From Aerococcus urinae (lineage in GTDB: Bacteria > Bacillota > Bacilli > Lactobacillales > Aerococcaceae), in assembly GCF_001543175.1 (NCBI RefSeq), contig NZ_CP014161.1:930001-994000 (forward strand): a DNA stretch of 64,000 nucleotides, given 5' to 3'. Shown here in pieces: positions 54,936 to 63,292 of this stretch (positions are counted from its first letter, which is position 1; every line of letters begins with the position of its first letter). The notes under the pieces are model-generated. The model was not told where the DNA came from and made no database searches. It was given only the letters and a program-made list of their open reading frames with translations. A program made the position numbers and the translations under genes.

Positions 54936-55583
54936 TTGCTTTTAAATGATTCAGAAACTTTATCCGTTCTGAAAGAAATTATGGTCCTCTTTCCCGACGC
55001 TGGCCCTAGCTTAAACTTCAATTCTGTTTACCAATTACTCATCGCTGTGATGCTCAGTGCTCAATCCACCGATAAAAAGGTTAATGAAGTGACCCCTGAT
55101 CTTTTTAAAACTTTTCCTACGCCCGAACACTTGGCCAAAGCCAGTCCTCTGGATATTGAACCCTTTATCAACCAACTAGGCCTTTATCATAGCAAGGCGC
55201 GTTATTTGCATGCAATGGGTCAACAGTTAATCGACAAGTATAGTGGACAAGTTCCCAATCAACGTAAAGATTTAGAAAGTCTAAGTGGTGTGGGGAGAAA
55301 AACAGCTAGTGTCGTCCTCAGTCTAGGCTTTGACCAGCCAGCCTTTGCTGTCGATACCCACATCAGTCGCATAGCAAAACATCATCACTTTGTCGACCCA
55401 AATGCTACGGTAAGAGAAGTGGAAAAACGAATTACTAAGGTCCTGCCTGCTAGTGAATGGAAGGATGCCCACCATGCTTTAATTGCCTTTGGCAGGAGGA
55501 TTTGTACTGCCCGTAACCCTCAATGCTATCGTTACCCGCAATTATTTCCCTACCAAGAAAAGGAGACAAAGCGAAATGATTGA
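54936..55583 (+). CDS. nth: Endonuclease III-like glycosylase with altered cluster motif
   Basis: Base-excision repair glycosylase/lyase for oxidised pyrimidines, 215 aa from a TTG start at 54936 (AAAGGTG 6 nt before; a GTG at 54927 overlaps that site). The helix-hairpin-helix Lys122 is in 'SGVGRKTASVV' and the catalytic Asp in 'FAVDTHISRIA'. The usual C-x6-C-x2-C-x5-C iron-sulfur motif reads C190-x6-C197-x2-Y200-x5-Y206: the last two cysteines are tyrosines (TAC, each one G-to-A step from TGC). The [4Fe-4S] cluster is thus probably absent. It overlaps the next gene by 8 bp. Confidence 0.9.
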   Translation: MLLNDSETLSVLKEIMVLFPDAGPSLNFNSVYQLLIAVMLSAQSTDKKVNEVTPDLFKTFPTPEHLAKASPLDIEPFINQLGLYHSKARYLHAMGQQLIDKYSGQVPNQRKDLESLSGVGRKTASVVLSLGFDQPAFAVDTHISRIAKHHHFVDPNATVREVEKRITKVLPASEWKDAHHALIAFGRRICTARNPQCYRYPQLFPYQEKETKRND

Positions 55584-56175
55584 TGAAATCGATAAAGCAA
55601 AAGCTAGTCTACGCAAAAAAATAAAAAGCAAGCGTCAAGGCCTCCCACAGTCTTATTATCAATGGGCAAATGAAATCATTAGCTATAAATTAGTCAACTT
55701 TTCGATTTTTAACCAAGCTAAGCATATATTACTCTTTGCCAGTCTGCCCTTTGAATTTAATACCCAAGAACTGATTGATTTTTGTTTTAAACAAGGAATT
55801 CAAGTTGTTCTTCCCCGAGTTCAGGGAAAGTCACTAGATTTGCACTATATTGATGAATCGACCACTTATCAAAAAAGCAAATATGGTATCTGGGAGCCTC
55901 AAGCTAATAGTCCCCAAGCTGACATTAGTAAGGTTGATCTCATCATTTTACCCTGCTTAAGTTGTAACCGCCAGGGGCAACGTTTAGGTTATGGTGGAGG
56001 CTATTATGACCGTCTCTTGGCTGATTTTAAAGGGACCACCATTATTCCTTACTTTGATAAACTAATGAGCTCAAATATTCCTTGCAATGACTACGACGTA
56101 AGAGTAGATTACATTATAAGTGAAAGTGGTTTCTTTTCGACTAGCGAATCAAATGATCAACCTTTCCCTGAGTAA
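55576..56175 (+). CDS. fthC: 5-formyltetrahydrofolate cyclo-ligase
   Basis: ATP-dependent enzyme that returns 5-formyl-THF to the active folate pool, 199 aa. 'KASLRKKIKSKRQGL' is the basic N-terminal helix, 'FASLPFEFNTQELI' the substrate region and 'RQGQRLGYGGGYYDRLL' the ATP-binding signature. I chose ATG 55576, inside the nth end, because it has AAGGAGACA; an open frame upstream is read-through of nth in another frame. Its 3' end overlaps the convergent ybaK-type gene by 35 bp. Confidence 0.93.
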   Translation: MIDEIDKAKASLRKKIKSKRQGLPQSYYQWANEIISYKLVNFSIFNQAKHILLFASLPFEFNTQELIDFCFKQGIQVVLPRVQGKSLDLHYIDESTTYQKSKYGIWEPQANSPQADISKVDLIILPCLSCNRQGQRLGYGGGYYDRLLADFKGTTIIPYFDKLMSSNIPCNDYDVRVDYIISESGFFSTSESNDQPFPE

Positions 56176-56599
56176 CTTTTATTAGAGCTCTAGGATCCAG
56201 ACCAATTTGTTTGCCCCGTTCACCAGCACTGACAAATATTTTCTCTTCCTTAAGACAAGAGTCATTGTACCAAGTCCGATAATTTTTCTTCATACCTAAA
56301 GGCGAACAACCGCCCCTCATATAGCCGGTGAGGCCCAATAGCTCCTTAACATGGACTAATTCAACTCGCTTACTATTAATGATACGGGCGCATTGCTTAA
56401 GGTCAAGCTCTTGGTCAAGCGGTATCACAAATACAACGATTTCATGGTCATGGCTTCTGGCCACCAAGGTCTTGTAGGACGATTTCCCTGCTTGCAGTTG
56501 AAAACTACCATCTCTATATGGAATGGTGGCTTCTTCATAAGGGATCTTGGCCTGGTCTAAGAGGCGCATAGCATTGGTCTTTTTATGTTTTTTACTCAC
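56141..56599 (-). CDS. ybaK: Cys-tRNA(Pro)/Cys-tRNA(Cys) deacylase (YbaK/EbsC)
   Basis: Editing protein that hydrolyses Cys mis-attached to tRNA-Pro, 152 aa, of the YbaK/ProX superfamily. Family stretches: 'AMRLLDQAKIPYEE', 'YKTLVARSHDHEIVVFVIP' and 'GYMRGGCSPLGMKKNYRTWY'. It starts inside the end of nnrD (8-bp overlap), so the two are cotranscribed. Its 3' end overlaps fthC. Confidence 0.92.
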   Translation of the reverse strand: MSKKHKKTNAMRLLDQAKIPYEEATIPYRDGSFQLQAGKSSYKTLVARSHDHEIVVFVIPLDQELDLKQCARIINSKRVELVHVKELLGLTGYMRGGCSPLGMKKNYRTWYNDSCLKEEKIFVSAGERGKQIGLDPRALIKVTQGKVDHLIR

Positions 56600-57449
56600 G
56601 TTCTGCCTCCATCTCTTTCATGACTCTGGGTAAGAGATCAGCGATTTGACTAGGACGAACAATATATTGATCTTGGTAAATACAGTCTGCAATATAACTA
56701 TGGAGAAAAGTCGCTGTCTTCAAAGCGGCCTCATGATCTGTATATTGGCCCATAAAGCCACAAACCATCCCAGTCAAGGTATCCCCCATTCCACCAGTTG
56801 CCATACCAGGATTGCCGATAGCTAATTGATAAAAGTTTGAATGGTCAGCAAAATATAAACGGCTAGGTGCTCCTTTAAGGACCAAATTCAGTTGATATTG
56901 GTTAACGAATGATTGGATTCCTTCATTATCGTGATAGGAAATTTCACCATGCGATAAGCGTTCCCATTCCCCATAATGTGGAGTCAAAACGAGATATTTT
57001 GCCTGGGATAATTGGTCTAAGCCCTGGTCTTTTTGACTTAGAATAGAAATCGCATCAGCATCAATTACCAATATTTTGTCAGCAATAACTTGTTTAATGA
57101 GTAACATAATCTGGTTAAAGCGTGAATGGTCGCGACCAAAGCCTGGTCCGATGCCAATCACATCAGCCTTTTCAATGGCCTTCTTCAAGCTATCTTGTCG
57201 ACGCCAATCACTAACCATCACTTCAGGTAAAACGCTATGGATGGCAGGCCGGTTTACTGGATCGGTAAAGACAGTCGTCAGTCCTGCCCCACTATTGACA
57301 CAAGCCATCGCGGCCATCTGAATTGCACCACCCATGGACTGATTGCCTCCGATCAGAACAACATTGCCGTAGTCACCCTTATATGAATTGGCTTGGCGCT
57401 TGGGAAAATGTTGAATAATTTCAGATTTATTAATTTCAACTTCCTCCAT
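56592..57449 (-). CDS. nnrD: ADP-dependent NAD(P)H-hydrate dehydratase
   Basis: Repairs damaged NADHX/NADPHX, 285 aa, a ribokinase-like YjeF C-terminal domain protein. Visible motifs: 'GNVVLIGGNQSMGGAIQMAA', 'IGIGPGFGRD' and 'NPGMATGGMGDTLTGMVCG' (the ATP/catalytic Asp box). The epimerase half NnrE is not fused here. First gene of a pair with ybaK. A terminator of gdhA lies just upstream. Confidence 0.93.
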   Translation of the reverse strand: MEEVEINKSEIIQHFPKRQANSYKGDYGNVVLIGGNQSMGGAIQMAAMACVNSGAGLTTVFTDPVNRPAIHSVLPEVMVSDWRRQDSLKKAIEKADVIGIGPGFGRDHSRFNQIMLLIKQVIADKILVIDADAISILSQKDQGLDQLSQAKYLVLTPHYGEWERLSHGEISYHDNEGIQSFVNQYQLNLVLKGAPSRLYFADHSNFYQLAIGNPGMATGGMGDTLTGMVCGFMGQYTDHEAALKTATFLHSYIADCIYQDQYIVRPSQIADLLPRVMKEMEAERE

Positions 57450-57488
57450 TTGCTCATCCCTTTCTCTTTGCCCAGTATATTTTGATTA

Positions 57489-57524
57489 CGAAAAAGAGCG
57501 ATTTTAATCATCGCTCTTTTTCAA
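57489..57524. terminator. gdhA terminator
   Basis: AAAAAGAGCGAT and ATCGCTCTTTTT form a 12-bp perfect stem around TTTAATC with tracts on both strands. Confidence 0.92.
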
Positions 57525-57546
57525 CAATATACTCTTTTTAAAAGGA

Positions 57547-58893
57547 TTAAACAAGTCCTTGAGATAACATCGCTTGAGCAACTTTACTAAAACCAGCAAT
57601 GTTTGCCCCTGCAATTAAGTTGTATGGGTCATTGGTATATTTTTCAGCGGCTGAAGTCGCTTGTTGATAGATATTGTCCATGATGTCTTGTAATTTTTGG
57701 TCCACTTCATCAAAAGTCCAAGATAATCTTTGGCTATTTTGAGACATTTCTAGGGCTGATACGGCCACACCACCGGCATTAGCTGCTTTAGCTGGTCCCA
57801 CAAATACGCCAGCTTCAAGAAGGGTATCTGTAGCAGCTTTATCTAAAGGCATATTGGCTCCTTCAGAAACATATTTAACCCCATTCTTAACAGCTTGTTC
57901 CGCGCCAGGTTTTTTCACTTCATTTTGAGTAGCACATGGCATAGCCACATCAACATCAATGGCGTGATCCCAAACTACCCCTTCGTAGTAGCTGGCACTT
58001 GGGCGTTCCTCAGCATAAACCTTGATACGTTCACGTCTGTTTTCCTTGACGTCTTTTAGTAAATCAATGTCGATGCCTTCTTCATCCACGATGTAACCAT
58101 TGGAGTCAGAGACTGTAAGAACAGTAGCGCCAAGTTCTTGAGCCTTTTCAGCAGCATAAATAGCCACATTACCAGCCCCAGAGATCATAATCCGTTTGCC
58201 TTCAATAGCTTCTCCCTTGGCAGCTAACATATTATTCAAGAAGTAAACTGCCCCATAGCCAGTGGCTTGGGTACGAGCGAGTGAACCTCCATAAGTTAAA
58301 GGTTTTCCGGTAATCACACCATTTTGGAAACCATTTAGACGTTTATATTGGCCGTATAAGTAGCCAACTTCACGGGCACCCACACCAATATCCCCTGCTG
58401 GAACATCCATATCAGGACCGATATATTTTTGTAATTCGGTCATAAAGCTTTGACAAAAGCGCATAATTTCTTGGTCAGATTTCCCCTTAGGATCAAAGTC
58501 AGAACCACCCTTACCTCCGCCAATAGGTAAGCCGGTTAAGCTGTTTTTAAAGATTTGTTCAAAACCTAAGAATTTTAAAATACTCTTATTAACGGTTGGA
58601 TGGAAACGTAGACCACCTTTATATGGCCCAATTGCTGAATTAAATTGAACACGAAAAGCGGTGTTAACTCGCGCCTTACCTTGATCATCCATCCAAGGCA
58701 CTCTAAACTCAATGATACGTTCTGGAATAGCTAAAATTTGTAATAGGTTAGCCTCAATATATTCGGGATGTTCTTCAAAAACAGGTTCAACACTATCTAC
58801 AAATTCATGAAGGACTTGTAAAAATTCTGGTTCCTGTTCATACTTCTTATCCCACAATTGACGTGTTTCTTGAAGATATTCTTTTGCGTTCAT
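57547..58893 (-). CDS. gdhA: NADP-type glutamate dehydrogenase
   Basis: Hexameric enzyme for reductive amination of 2-oxoglutarate, 448 aa, the usual size of the small anabolic type. The catalytic Lys is in 'GLPIGGGKGGSDFDPKGKSD', the acidic partner in 'DVPAGDIGVG', and the dinucleotide fold in 'MISGAGNVAIYAAEKAQELG'. A site 'TYGGSLARTQATGYGAVYF' is the family substrate loop. It is a single gene and a likely CodY target in this group, but I see no clear CodY box upstream. Confidence 0.94.
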   Translation of the reverse strand: MNAKEYLQETRQLWDKKYEQEPEFLQVLHEFVDSVEPVFEEHPEYIEANLLQILAIPERIIEFRVPWMDDQGKARVNTAFRVQFNSAIGPYKGGLRFHPTVNKSILKFLGFEQIFKNSLTGLPIGGGKGGSDFDPKGKSDQEIMRFCQSFMTELQKYIGPDMDVPAGDIGVGAREVGYLYGQYKRLNGFQNGVITGKPLTYGGSLARTQATGYGAVYFLNNMLAAKGEAIEGKRIMISGAGNVAIYAAEKAQELGATVLTVSDSNGYIVDEEGIDIDLLKDVKENRRERIKVYAEERPSASYYEGVVWDHAIDVDVAMPCATQNEVKKPGAEQAVKNGVKYVSEGANMPLDKAATDTLLEAGVFVGPAKAANAGGVAVSALEMSQNSQRLSWTFDEVDQKLQDIMDNIYQQATSAAEKYTNDPYNLIAGANIAGFSKVAQAMLSQGLV

Positions 58894-59012
58894 ATTACAT
58901 TCACACTTTCTATTGAGTATAGATATAAACTGATAAAACCTATTCCTATGGAGAACGATTAAATCATATGAAGATTATAGCAGATAATGAATTAGATGTC
59001 AGACAATTCTGA

Positions 59013-59525
59013 TTATGAAAACGAATTCTTTTCTTTACTCTGTTTTTCCTTCTCACAATTGAGTAAATTTTGTTGGTGAAGTTGATGGAAGAAATCATCT
59101 TCTAACTGTCTCTTCCAGACCGTTACCCCGGTTTTTTGGTAGAGTTCCAGGGCGTAAGGATGATTATGGTAGTCATAGAGATAAGATACTTTTTTTATTC
59201 CAGCTTGAATAATTTGCTTGGTACAAGGCAAGCAAGGAAAGTGCGTCACATAGATTTCAGCGCCCTCAGTAGAAACGCCAAATTTAGCGCACTGAATAAT
59301 TGCATTCATTTCAGCATGGATCGTGCGCACACAATGCCCATCTTCCAAATAACATCCCCCTTCACTACAATGGGTCTCTCCGCTGACAGAACCATTATAG
59401 CCTCCAGCAATAACACGATTATCTCTAACGATCACAGCGCCCACCATCAAACGGTCACAAGTGCTCCGCATCGATAAAACCAAGGCTTGTGATAAAAAAT
59501 ACTGATCCCAAGGTATACGCTTCAT
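59013..59525 (-). CDS. comEB: dCMP deaminase / competence protein ComEB
   Basis: Zinc-dependent deaminase turning dCMP to dUMP, 170 aa. The zinc site is 'VRTIHAEMNAI' (HAE) and 'FPCLPCTKQI' (PCxxC); an upstream 'THCSEGGCYLEDGHC' is the extra zinc or allosteric segment of the family. I chose ATG 59525 with AGGGGGA 5 nt before; 10 extra codons upstream have no site. It is the only com gene besides dprA here; comEB may serve nucleotide supply rather than DNA uptake. Confidence 0.93.
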   Translation of the reverse strand: MKRIPWDQYFLSQALVLSMRSTCDRLMVGAVIVRDNRVIAGGYNGSVSGETHCSEGGCYLEDGHCVRTIHAEMNAIIQCAKFGVSTEGAEIYVTHFPCLPCTKQIIQAGIKKVSYLYDYHNHPYALELYQKTGVTVWKRQLEDDFFHQLHQQNLLNCEKEKQSKEKNSFS

Positions 59526-59682
59526 GGCTATCCCCCTATTTCTTGATACCCTCATTATACCAAAGCTTAGGGCCTTGAAAAGTAATAGAACCTTTATTGT
59601 GATTTTCTAGCAATCGCTAATCCTCCATAAGAAAAATTAAAAGAACTCAAATTTTATTTTAAAAGATGAGATAATGTCCAAT

Positions 59683-59712
59683 AAAAAAGACTGTGACACA
59701 GTCACAGTCCTT
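59683..59712 (-). terminator. Terminator of the PPOX-type gene
   Basis: On the minus strand GACTGTGAC and GTCACAGTC flank TGT, followed by TTTTTTATT: a 9-bp perfect stem with a T tract. Confidence 0.92.
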
Positions 59713-59726
59713 TAGAACGTTCTTAA

Positions 59727-60149
59727 TTATTCACCAAAAGAAAATTCTTCTTTAACGTGGTTTTGAAGGTGTTGGTATGAACCTTCTCCTTCATATAATT
59801 GGAAGGCTTGAACGGTTGCACGTTCTTCTTCATCAGGATAAACATCTTGTACAAATGGGTTGTCTTTCAAGATTGCTTCAAGATGTTCTTTTCCAATTTC
59901 ACGAACAGTACCTTGTAAACGAATCACTTCAATACCATCTTCTTTTAACATACCAGTAATCGCAATCTTAGGATTATTGGTTAATTGTTTATAGAAGTTA
60001 GTGGTAGGAGCTGTCATGAAGAATACCCCATGTTCATTGGCTACACCAACATTAGCATAACGTGCATCTGCTTCTCCGTCTTCATTTACGGTTGAGAATA
60101 CACAAGCCCCAATATTTTCAAGAACATTCATATAATCTTTTAATTCCAT
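59727..60149 (-). CDS. Pyridoxamine 5'-phosphate oxidase-like FMN-binding protein
   Basis: Split-barrel flavin-binding protein, 140 aa, of the PPOX superfamily. 'GACVFSTVNEDGEADARYAN' is the N-terminal FMN-phosphate stretch, 'GVFFMTAPTTNFYKQL' and 'KIAITGM' the core. Members bind FMN, F420 or heme and serve as general-stress oxidoreductases; it is not a true PdxH. The ATG has AAGGAATG. It is a single gene with its own terminator. Confidence 0.85.
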   Translation of the reverse strand: MELKDYMNVLENIGACVFSTVNEDGEADARYANVGVANEHGVFFMTAPTTNFYKQLTNNPKIAITGMLKEDGIEVIRLQGTVREIGKEHLEAILKDNPFVQDVYPDEEERATVQAFQLYEGEGSYQHLQNHVKEEFSFGE

Positions 60150-60289
60150 ATAATCATTCCTTTCTCATTACTTTATCATCATTATAGCATAATTAAGTTA
60201 TAAACGAAAAGATAAGGCTTACAATCAAGGTTTTTAGTAATTCTTGGGCTTCTTTGCTATAATAATAAGCTAGGAAAGTAGGTGATTCC

Positions 60290-61945
60290 ATGTCTTATGA
60301 TGGACTATTTATTCATGGACTTATACAAGAATTAAACGCTTGCTTGGCTGGGGGAAGAATCTCAAAGGTGCAACAACCCTACGACCAAGAAATTCTTCTT
60401 ACCGTTCGGTCAAATCGCAAAAATTATAAATTACTACTCGCAGCGACGCCACAAGCCCCCCGCGTTCAGCTTACTAATCACCAATATAGTGTGCCAGATA
60501 GCCCACCCAATTTTTGTATGTTTTTACGTAAACATATTGATGGAGGAAAGATTATCGATTTCAGTCAATATGAAAACGACCGCATAATTATTATCAATAT
60601 TGAAAGCAAAAATGAATTGGGAATTAGTGAACCTTATAAACTCATTATTGAAGTCATGGGTAGACGCAGTAATATCCTAGTTCTTAATCAGGATGGTAAA
60701 ATTGCCGACCTCATCACAAAAATAGATATTAGCCAAAACCGATTCCGTACCCTCCTACCAGGAGCTACTTACCATCTGCCTCCTCAAGGGAATAAGGTCA
60801 ATCCTTTTACTATCAACCCCAATGAGCATGACCTTAAGGCTGACGCTAAAGAAATACAGAAAACCTTTATGGGATTTGGCAAAGATAGTGCGGTAGAATT
60901 AGCCCAGAGACTGACTGAATCCCAAGATAAAAGTGCGACTTTCACTGCCTTTCTCAATGCTTTTGACCAATCCCAACCAACCCTGAGTCAAAATGATGGT
61001 CAGGTCACTGCAACAGCTTTTCCCTATCAAAGCCTAGGTGGAATGCAAACCAGTTATGAAACTTTTACCCAGCTCCTCGATGACTACTATGAAAAGAAAG
61101 CCCTCTTTTCAAGGGTCAACCAGGTAAGTGAACAAATTAGCCAGGTTGTTGCTCAACGGATTAAGCATAATCAACGAAAATTAGCTAATCTTAAGCAAGA
61201 TATGGAAAAAAGTAAACAGGCTGAAGACTATCAAATAAAAGGTGAAATTTTGACCACTTACCTCTTTCAAGTGGAAAAGGGAATGACTAGTGTCCAATTA
61301 CCTAACTATTACGCTAATAATAATCTCATCGATATTGCACTCGATCCTTTACTAGAACCTTCCCAAAATGCCCAAAAATATTTCCAACGTTATCGCAAAC
61401 TAAATACGGCAAAACAGCATATTAAGGAACAAAGCCAAATTGCCCAAGCAGAATTAGATTATTTAGAAAGCGTTCAAGATCAAATTGAAATTGCTGAACC
61501 CAATGAGTTAGAAGATATTCGTCAAGAACTTATCCGTGAAGGCTATATTAAACAACAAAAACATAATCACCATAAACGCAAGAAACCTTTAAAACCGAGA
61601 CACTATCAAAGTAGCTTAGGAAATAATATATACGTTGGTCGCAACAATACGCAAAATGATGAACTCACCACGAGACGGGCTAACAAAAACCACTACTGGT
61701 TTCACGTTAAAGATATTCCAGGCAGTCATGTGATTTTAGAAACTGACCAGCCTAGTGATGAGGAAATCATCGAAGCAGCGACCTATGCCGCTTATTTTTC
61801 TAAATACCGGCAGGCTAACAATGTCCCTGTGGACTATACTCAAGTCAAACATGTAAAGAAACCGAACGGTGCTAAACCTGGCTTTGTTAATTACTTTGAG
61901 CAAAAAACAGTCTTCGTGAGTCCCAATGCCCATTTACAGGCTTAA
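60290..61945 (+). CDS. rqcH: Ribosome quality control protein RqcH (NFACT, FbpA-like)
   Basis: Binds obstructed 50S subunits with peptidyl-tRNA and adds Ala tails to stalled chains; homologues were first called fibronectin-binding proteins. It is 551 aa with NFACT-N (1-~240), helical coiled middle (~265-430) and NFACT-R (~435-540, 'NIYVGRNNTQNDELTTRRAN' and 'DYTQVKHVKKPNGAKPGFVN'). The residues needed for Ala tailing, Asp97-Arg98 in 'YENDRIIIINI', are in place. GTAGGTG precedes the ATG, and TATAAT at 60258 is a likely -10. Single gene before lexA. Confidence 0.94.
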   Translation: MSYDGLFIHGLIQELNACLAGGRISKVQQPYDQEILLTVRSNRKNYKLLLAATPQAPRVQLTNHQYSVPDSPPNFCMFLRKHIDGGKIIDFSQYENDRIIIINIESKNELGISEPYKLIIEVMGRRSNILVLNQDGKIADLITKIDISQNRFRTLLPGATYHLPPQGNKVNPFTINPNEHDLKADAKEIQKTFMGFGKDSAVELAQRLTESQDKSATFTAFLNAFDQSQPTLSQNDGQVTATAFPYQSLGGMQTSYETFTQLLDDYYEKKALFSRVNQVSEQISQVVAQRIKHNQRKLANLKQDMEKSKQAEDYQIKGEILTTYLFQVEKGMTSVQLPNYYANNNLIDIALDPLLEPSQNAQKYFQRYRKLNTAKQHIKEQSQIAQAELDYLESVQDQIEIAEPNELEDIRQELIREGYIKQQKHNHHKRKKPLKPRHYQSSLGNNIYVGRNNTQNDELTTRRANKNHYWFHVKDIPGSHVILETDQPSDEEIIEAATYAAYFSKYRQANNVPVDYTQVKHVKKPNGAKPGFVNYFEQKTVFVSPNAHLQA

Positions 61946-61959
61946 CCAAGCAAGGAAAG

Positions 61960-61973
61960 CGAACGCACGTTTG
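61960..61973. promoter_or_regulatory. LexA (SOS) box of lexA
   Basis: CGAACGCACGTTTG fits the Gram-positive SOS consensus CGAACRNRYGTTYG at every position. Its last bases form the -35 hexamer of the lexA promoter, so bound LexA would block RNA polymerase, giving autoregulation. Confidence 0.93.
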
Positions 61974-61999
61974 CACAAAGCTTCGAGCTATGATACAAT
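61971..61999 (+). promoter_or_regulatory. lexA promoter
   Basis: TTGCAC at 61971-61976, exactly 17 nt, TACAAT at 61994-61999. The transcript would begin near 62006 with an ~85-nt leader. Confidence 0.88.
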
Positions 62000-62090
62000 A
62001 AAACCAACAATTAGAAACGCTTGAAACATTTTTATAGTATAAGAATGAAACGACTCGGATAATATATATGGAAAGTTTCGGTGAAACAAT

Positions 62091-62702
62091 ATGAAAGAAA
62101 GACCCTTACAAGTCTTACAATGCATTTATGATAGTGTAAAAAATCAAGGCTATCCCCCCACAGTTAGAGAAATATGTGACCAGGTTGGCCTAGCTTCGAC
62201 TTCTACAGTCCATGGCCACCTCAACCGGTTAGAAGCAGGTGGTTATTTATTCAAGGATTCTACTAAACCCAGAGCCTTAGAAATTACTCATAAAGGTCTA
62301 AAGATGTTAGGCGTAGACCAACCCGGTATTCCCATTATTGGGACGGTTACTGCCGGACAGCCTATCGATGCCTATGAAGATGTGGATGGCTATTTCCCCA
62401 CTCCACCAAGTCTTAATAGTCAAGATGGCGAATATTTCATGTTGCAAATTCGCGGAGAAAGTATGATCGAAACCGGTATCCTTGATGGGGACTATGTCAT
62501 TGTTCGCCAACAAAGTTCGGCATCTAATGGTGATATTGTCATTGCTATGACAGATGATGACGAAGCTACCTGTAAACGTTTCTTCAAAGAAAACGGTCAC
62601 TTCCGCCTCCAACCTGAGAATGCTAGTTTAGAGCCAATAATTCTTGATGAGGTCACCATATTAGGTAAAGTCGTTAGCCTTTACCGCGAACATACTTTTT
62701 AA
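62091..62702 (+). CDS. lexA: SOS repressor LexA
   Basis: Represses DNA-damage genes and cleaves itself on RecA filaments, 203 aa. The N-terminal winged helix has '[20 protein letters not shown]'. The cleavage site is Ala88-Gly89 in 'GTVTAGQPI', the nucleophile Ser124 in 'RGESMIETG' and the general base Lys162 in 'EATCKRFF'. It is autoregulated through the box at 61960-61973. No umuD/C or dinP lies next to it. The ribosome site is weak (GGTGAAAC). Confidence 0.95.
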   Translation: MKERPLQVLQCIYDSVKNQGYPPTVREICDQVGLASTSTVHGHLNRLEAGGYLFKDSTKPRALEITHKGLKMLGVDQPGIPIIGTVTAGQPIDAYEDVDGYFPTPPSLNSQDGEYFMLQIRGESMIETGILDGDYVIVRQQSSASNGDIVIAMTDDDEATCKRFFKENGHFRLQPENASLEPIILDEVTILGKVVSLYREHTF

Positions 62703-62706
62703 AGCA

Positions 62707-62755
62707 AAAACCGCTCTCTAAGTCAGTGTGAATGACTTAGAGAGCGGTTTTATTT
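62707..62755. terminator. Bidirectional terminator lexA / apt
   Basis: AAACCGCTCTCTAAGTCA pairs with TGACTTAGAGAGCGGTTTT around a short loop: an 18-bp stem, one of the strongest in the window. Confidence 0.93.
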
Positions 62756-62776
62756 GGATTGTAAGCTTTATTACCA

Positions 62777-63292
62777 TTATCCATAATTAATGAGTGACAG
62801 AATATCTAAGTCACTAATTAATTGACGACCTTTAAGGCCTTCTAATTCAATAATAAAGGCAGCACCAACGACTTCACCACCGAGTTCTTCAACGAGTTTT
62901 TTAGTGCCACGAATGGTCCCACCAGTGGCCAAGAGATCATCAACAATGAGGACTTTTTGCCCAGGTTGAATAGCATCTTTATGAATTTCAATAGTATTGC
63001 TTCCATATTCTAAATCATATTCAATGCTGACTTTTTCACGAGGTAATTTATTTTTTTTGCGAGCAGGAACGAAGCCCTTATTTAAAGCATAAGCTACTGG
63101 ACAGCCAACGATAAAGCCCCTAGCCTCTGGACCAATGATCACATCTACTGATTTTTCACGAGCAAAATCTGCAATTTTATTAACTGCATATTGAAAAGCC
63201 TCAGGATCCTGGAGTAAAGGCGTGATATCTCTAAAAATAATGCCTTCCTCAGGGAAATTAGGAATATCCTTAATGTAGTCTTTTAAGTTCAT
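62777..63292 (-). CDS. apt: Adenine phosphoribosyltransferase
   Basis: Purine salvage enzyme making AMP from adenine and PRPP, 171 aa. '[18 protein letters not shown]' is the N-terminal base-contact loop, '[17 protein letters not shown]' the flexible core and '[13 protein letters not shown]' the PRPP-binding motif. Its ATG overlaps the recJ stop (ATGA), the recJ-apt order of other Firmicutes. A relA gene does not follow, unlike in Bacillus. Confidence 0.96.
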   Translation of the reverse strand: MNLKDYIKDIPNFPEEGIIFRDITPLLQDPEAFQYAVNKIADFAREKSVDVIIGPEARGFIVGCPVAYALNKGFVPARKKNKLPREKVSIEYDLEYGSNTIEIHKDAIQPGQKVLIVDDLLATGGTIRGTKKLVEELGGEVVGAAFIIELEGLKGRQLISDLDILSLINYG

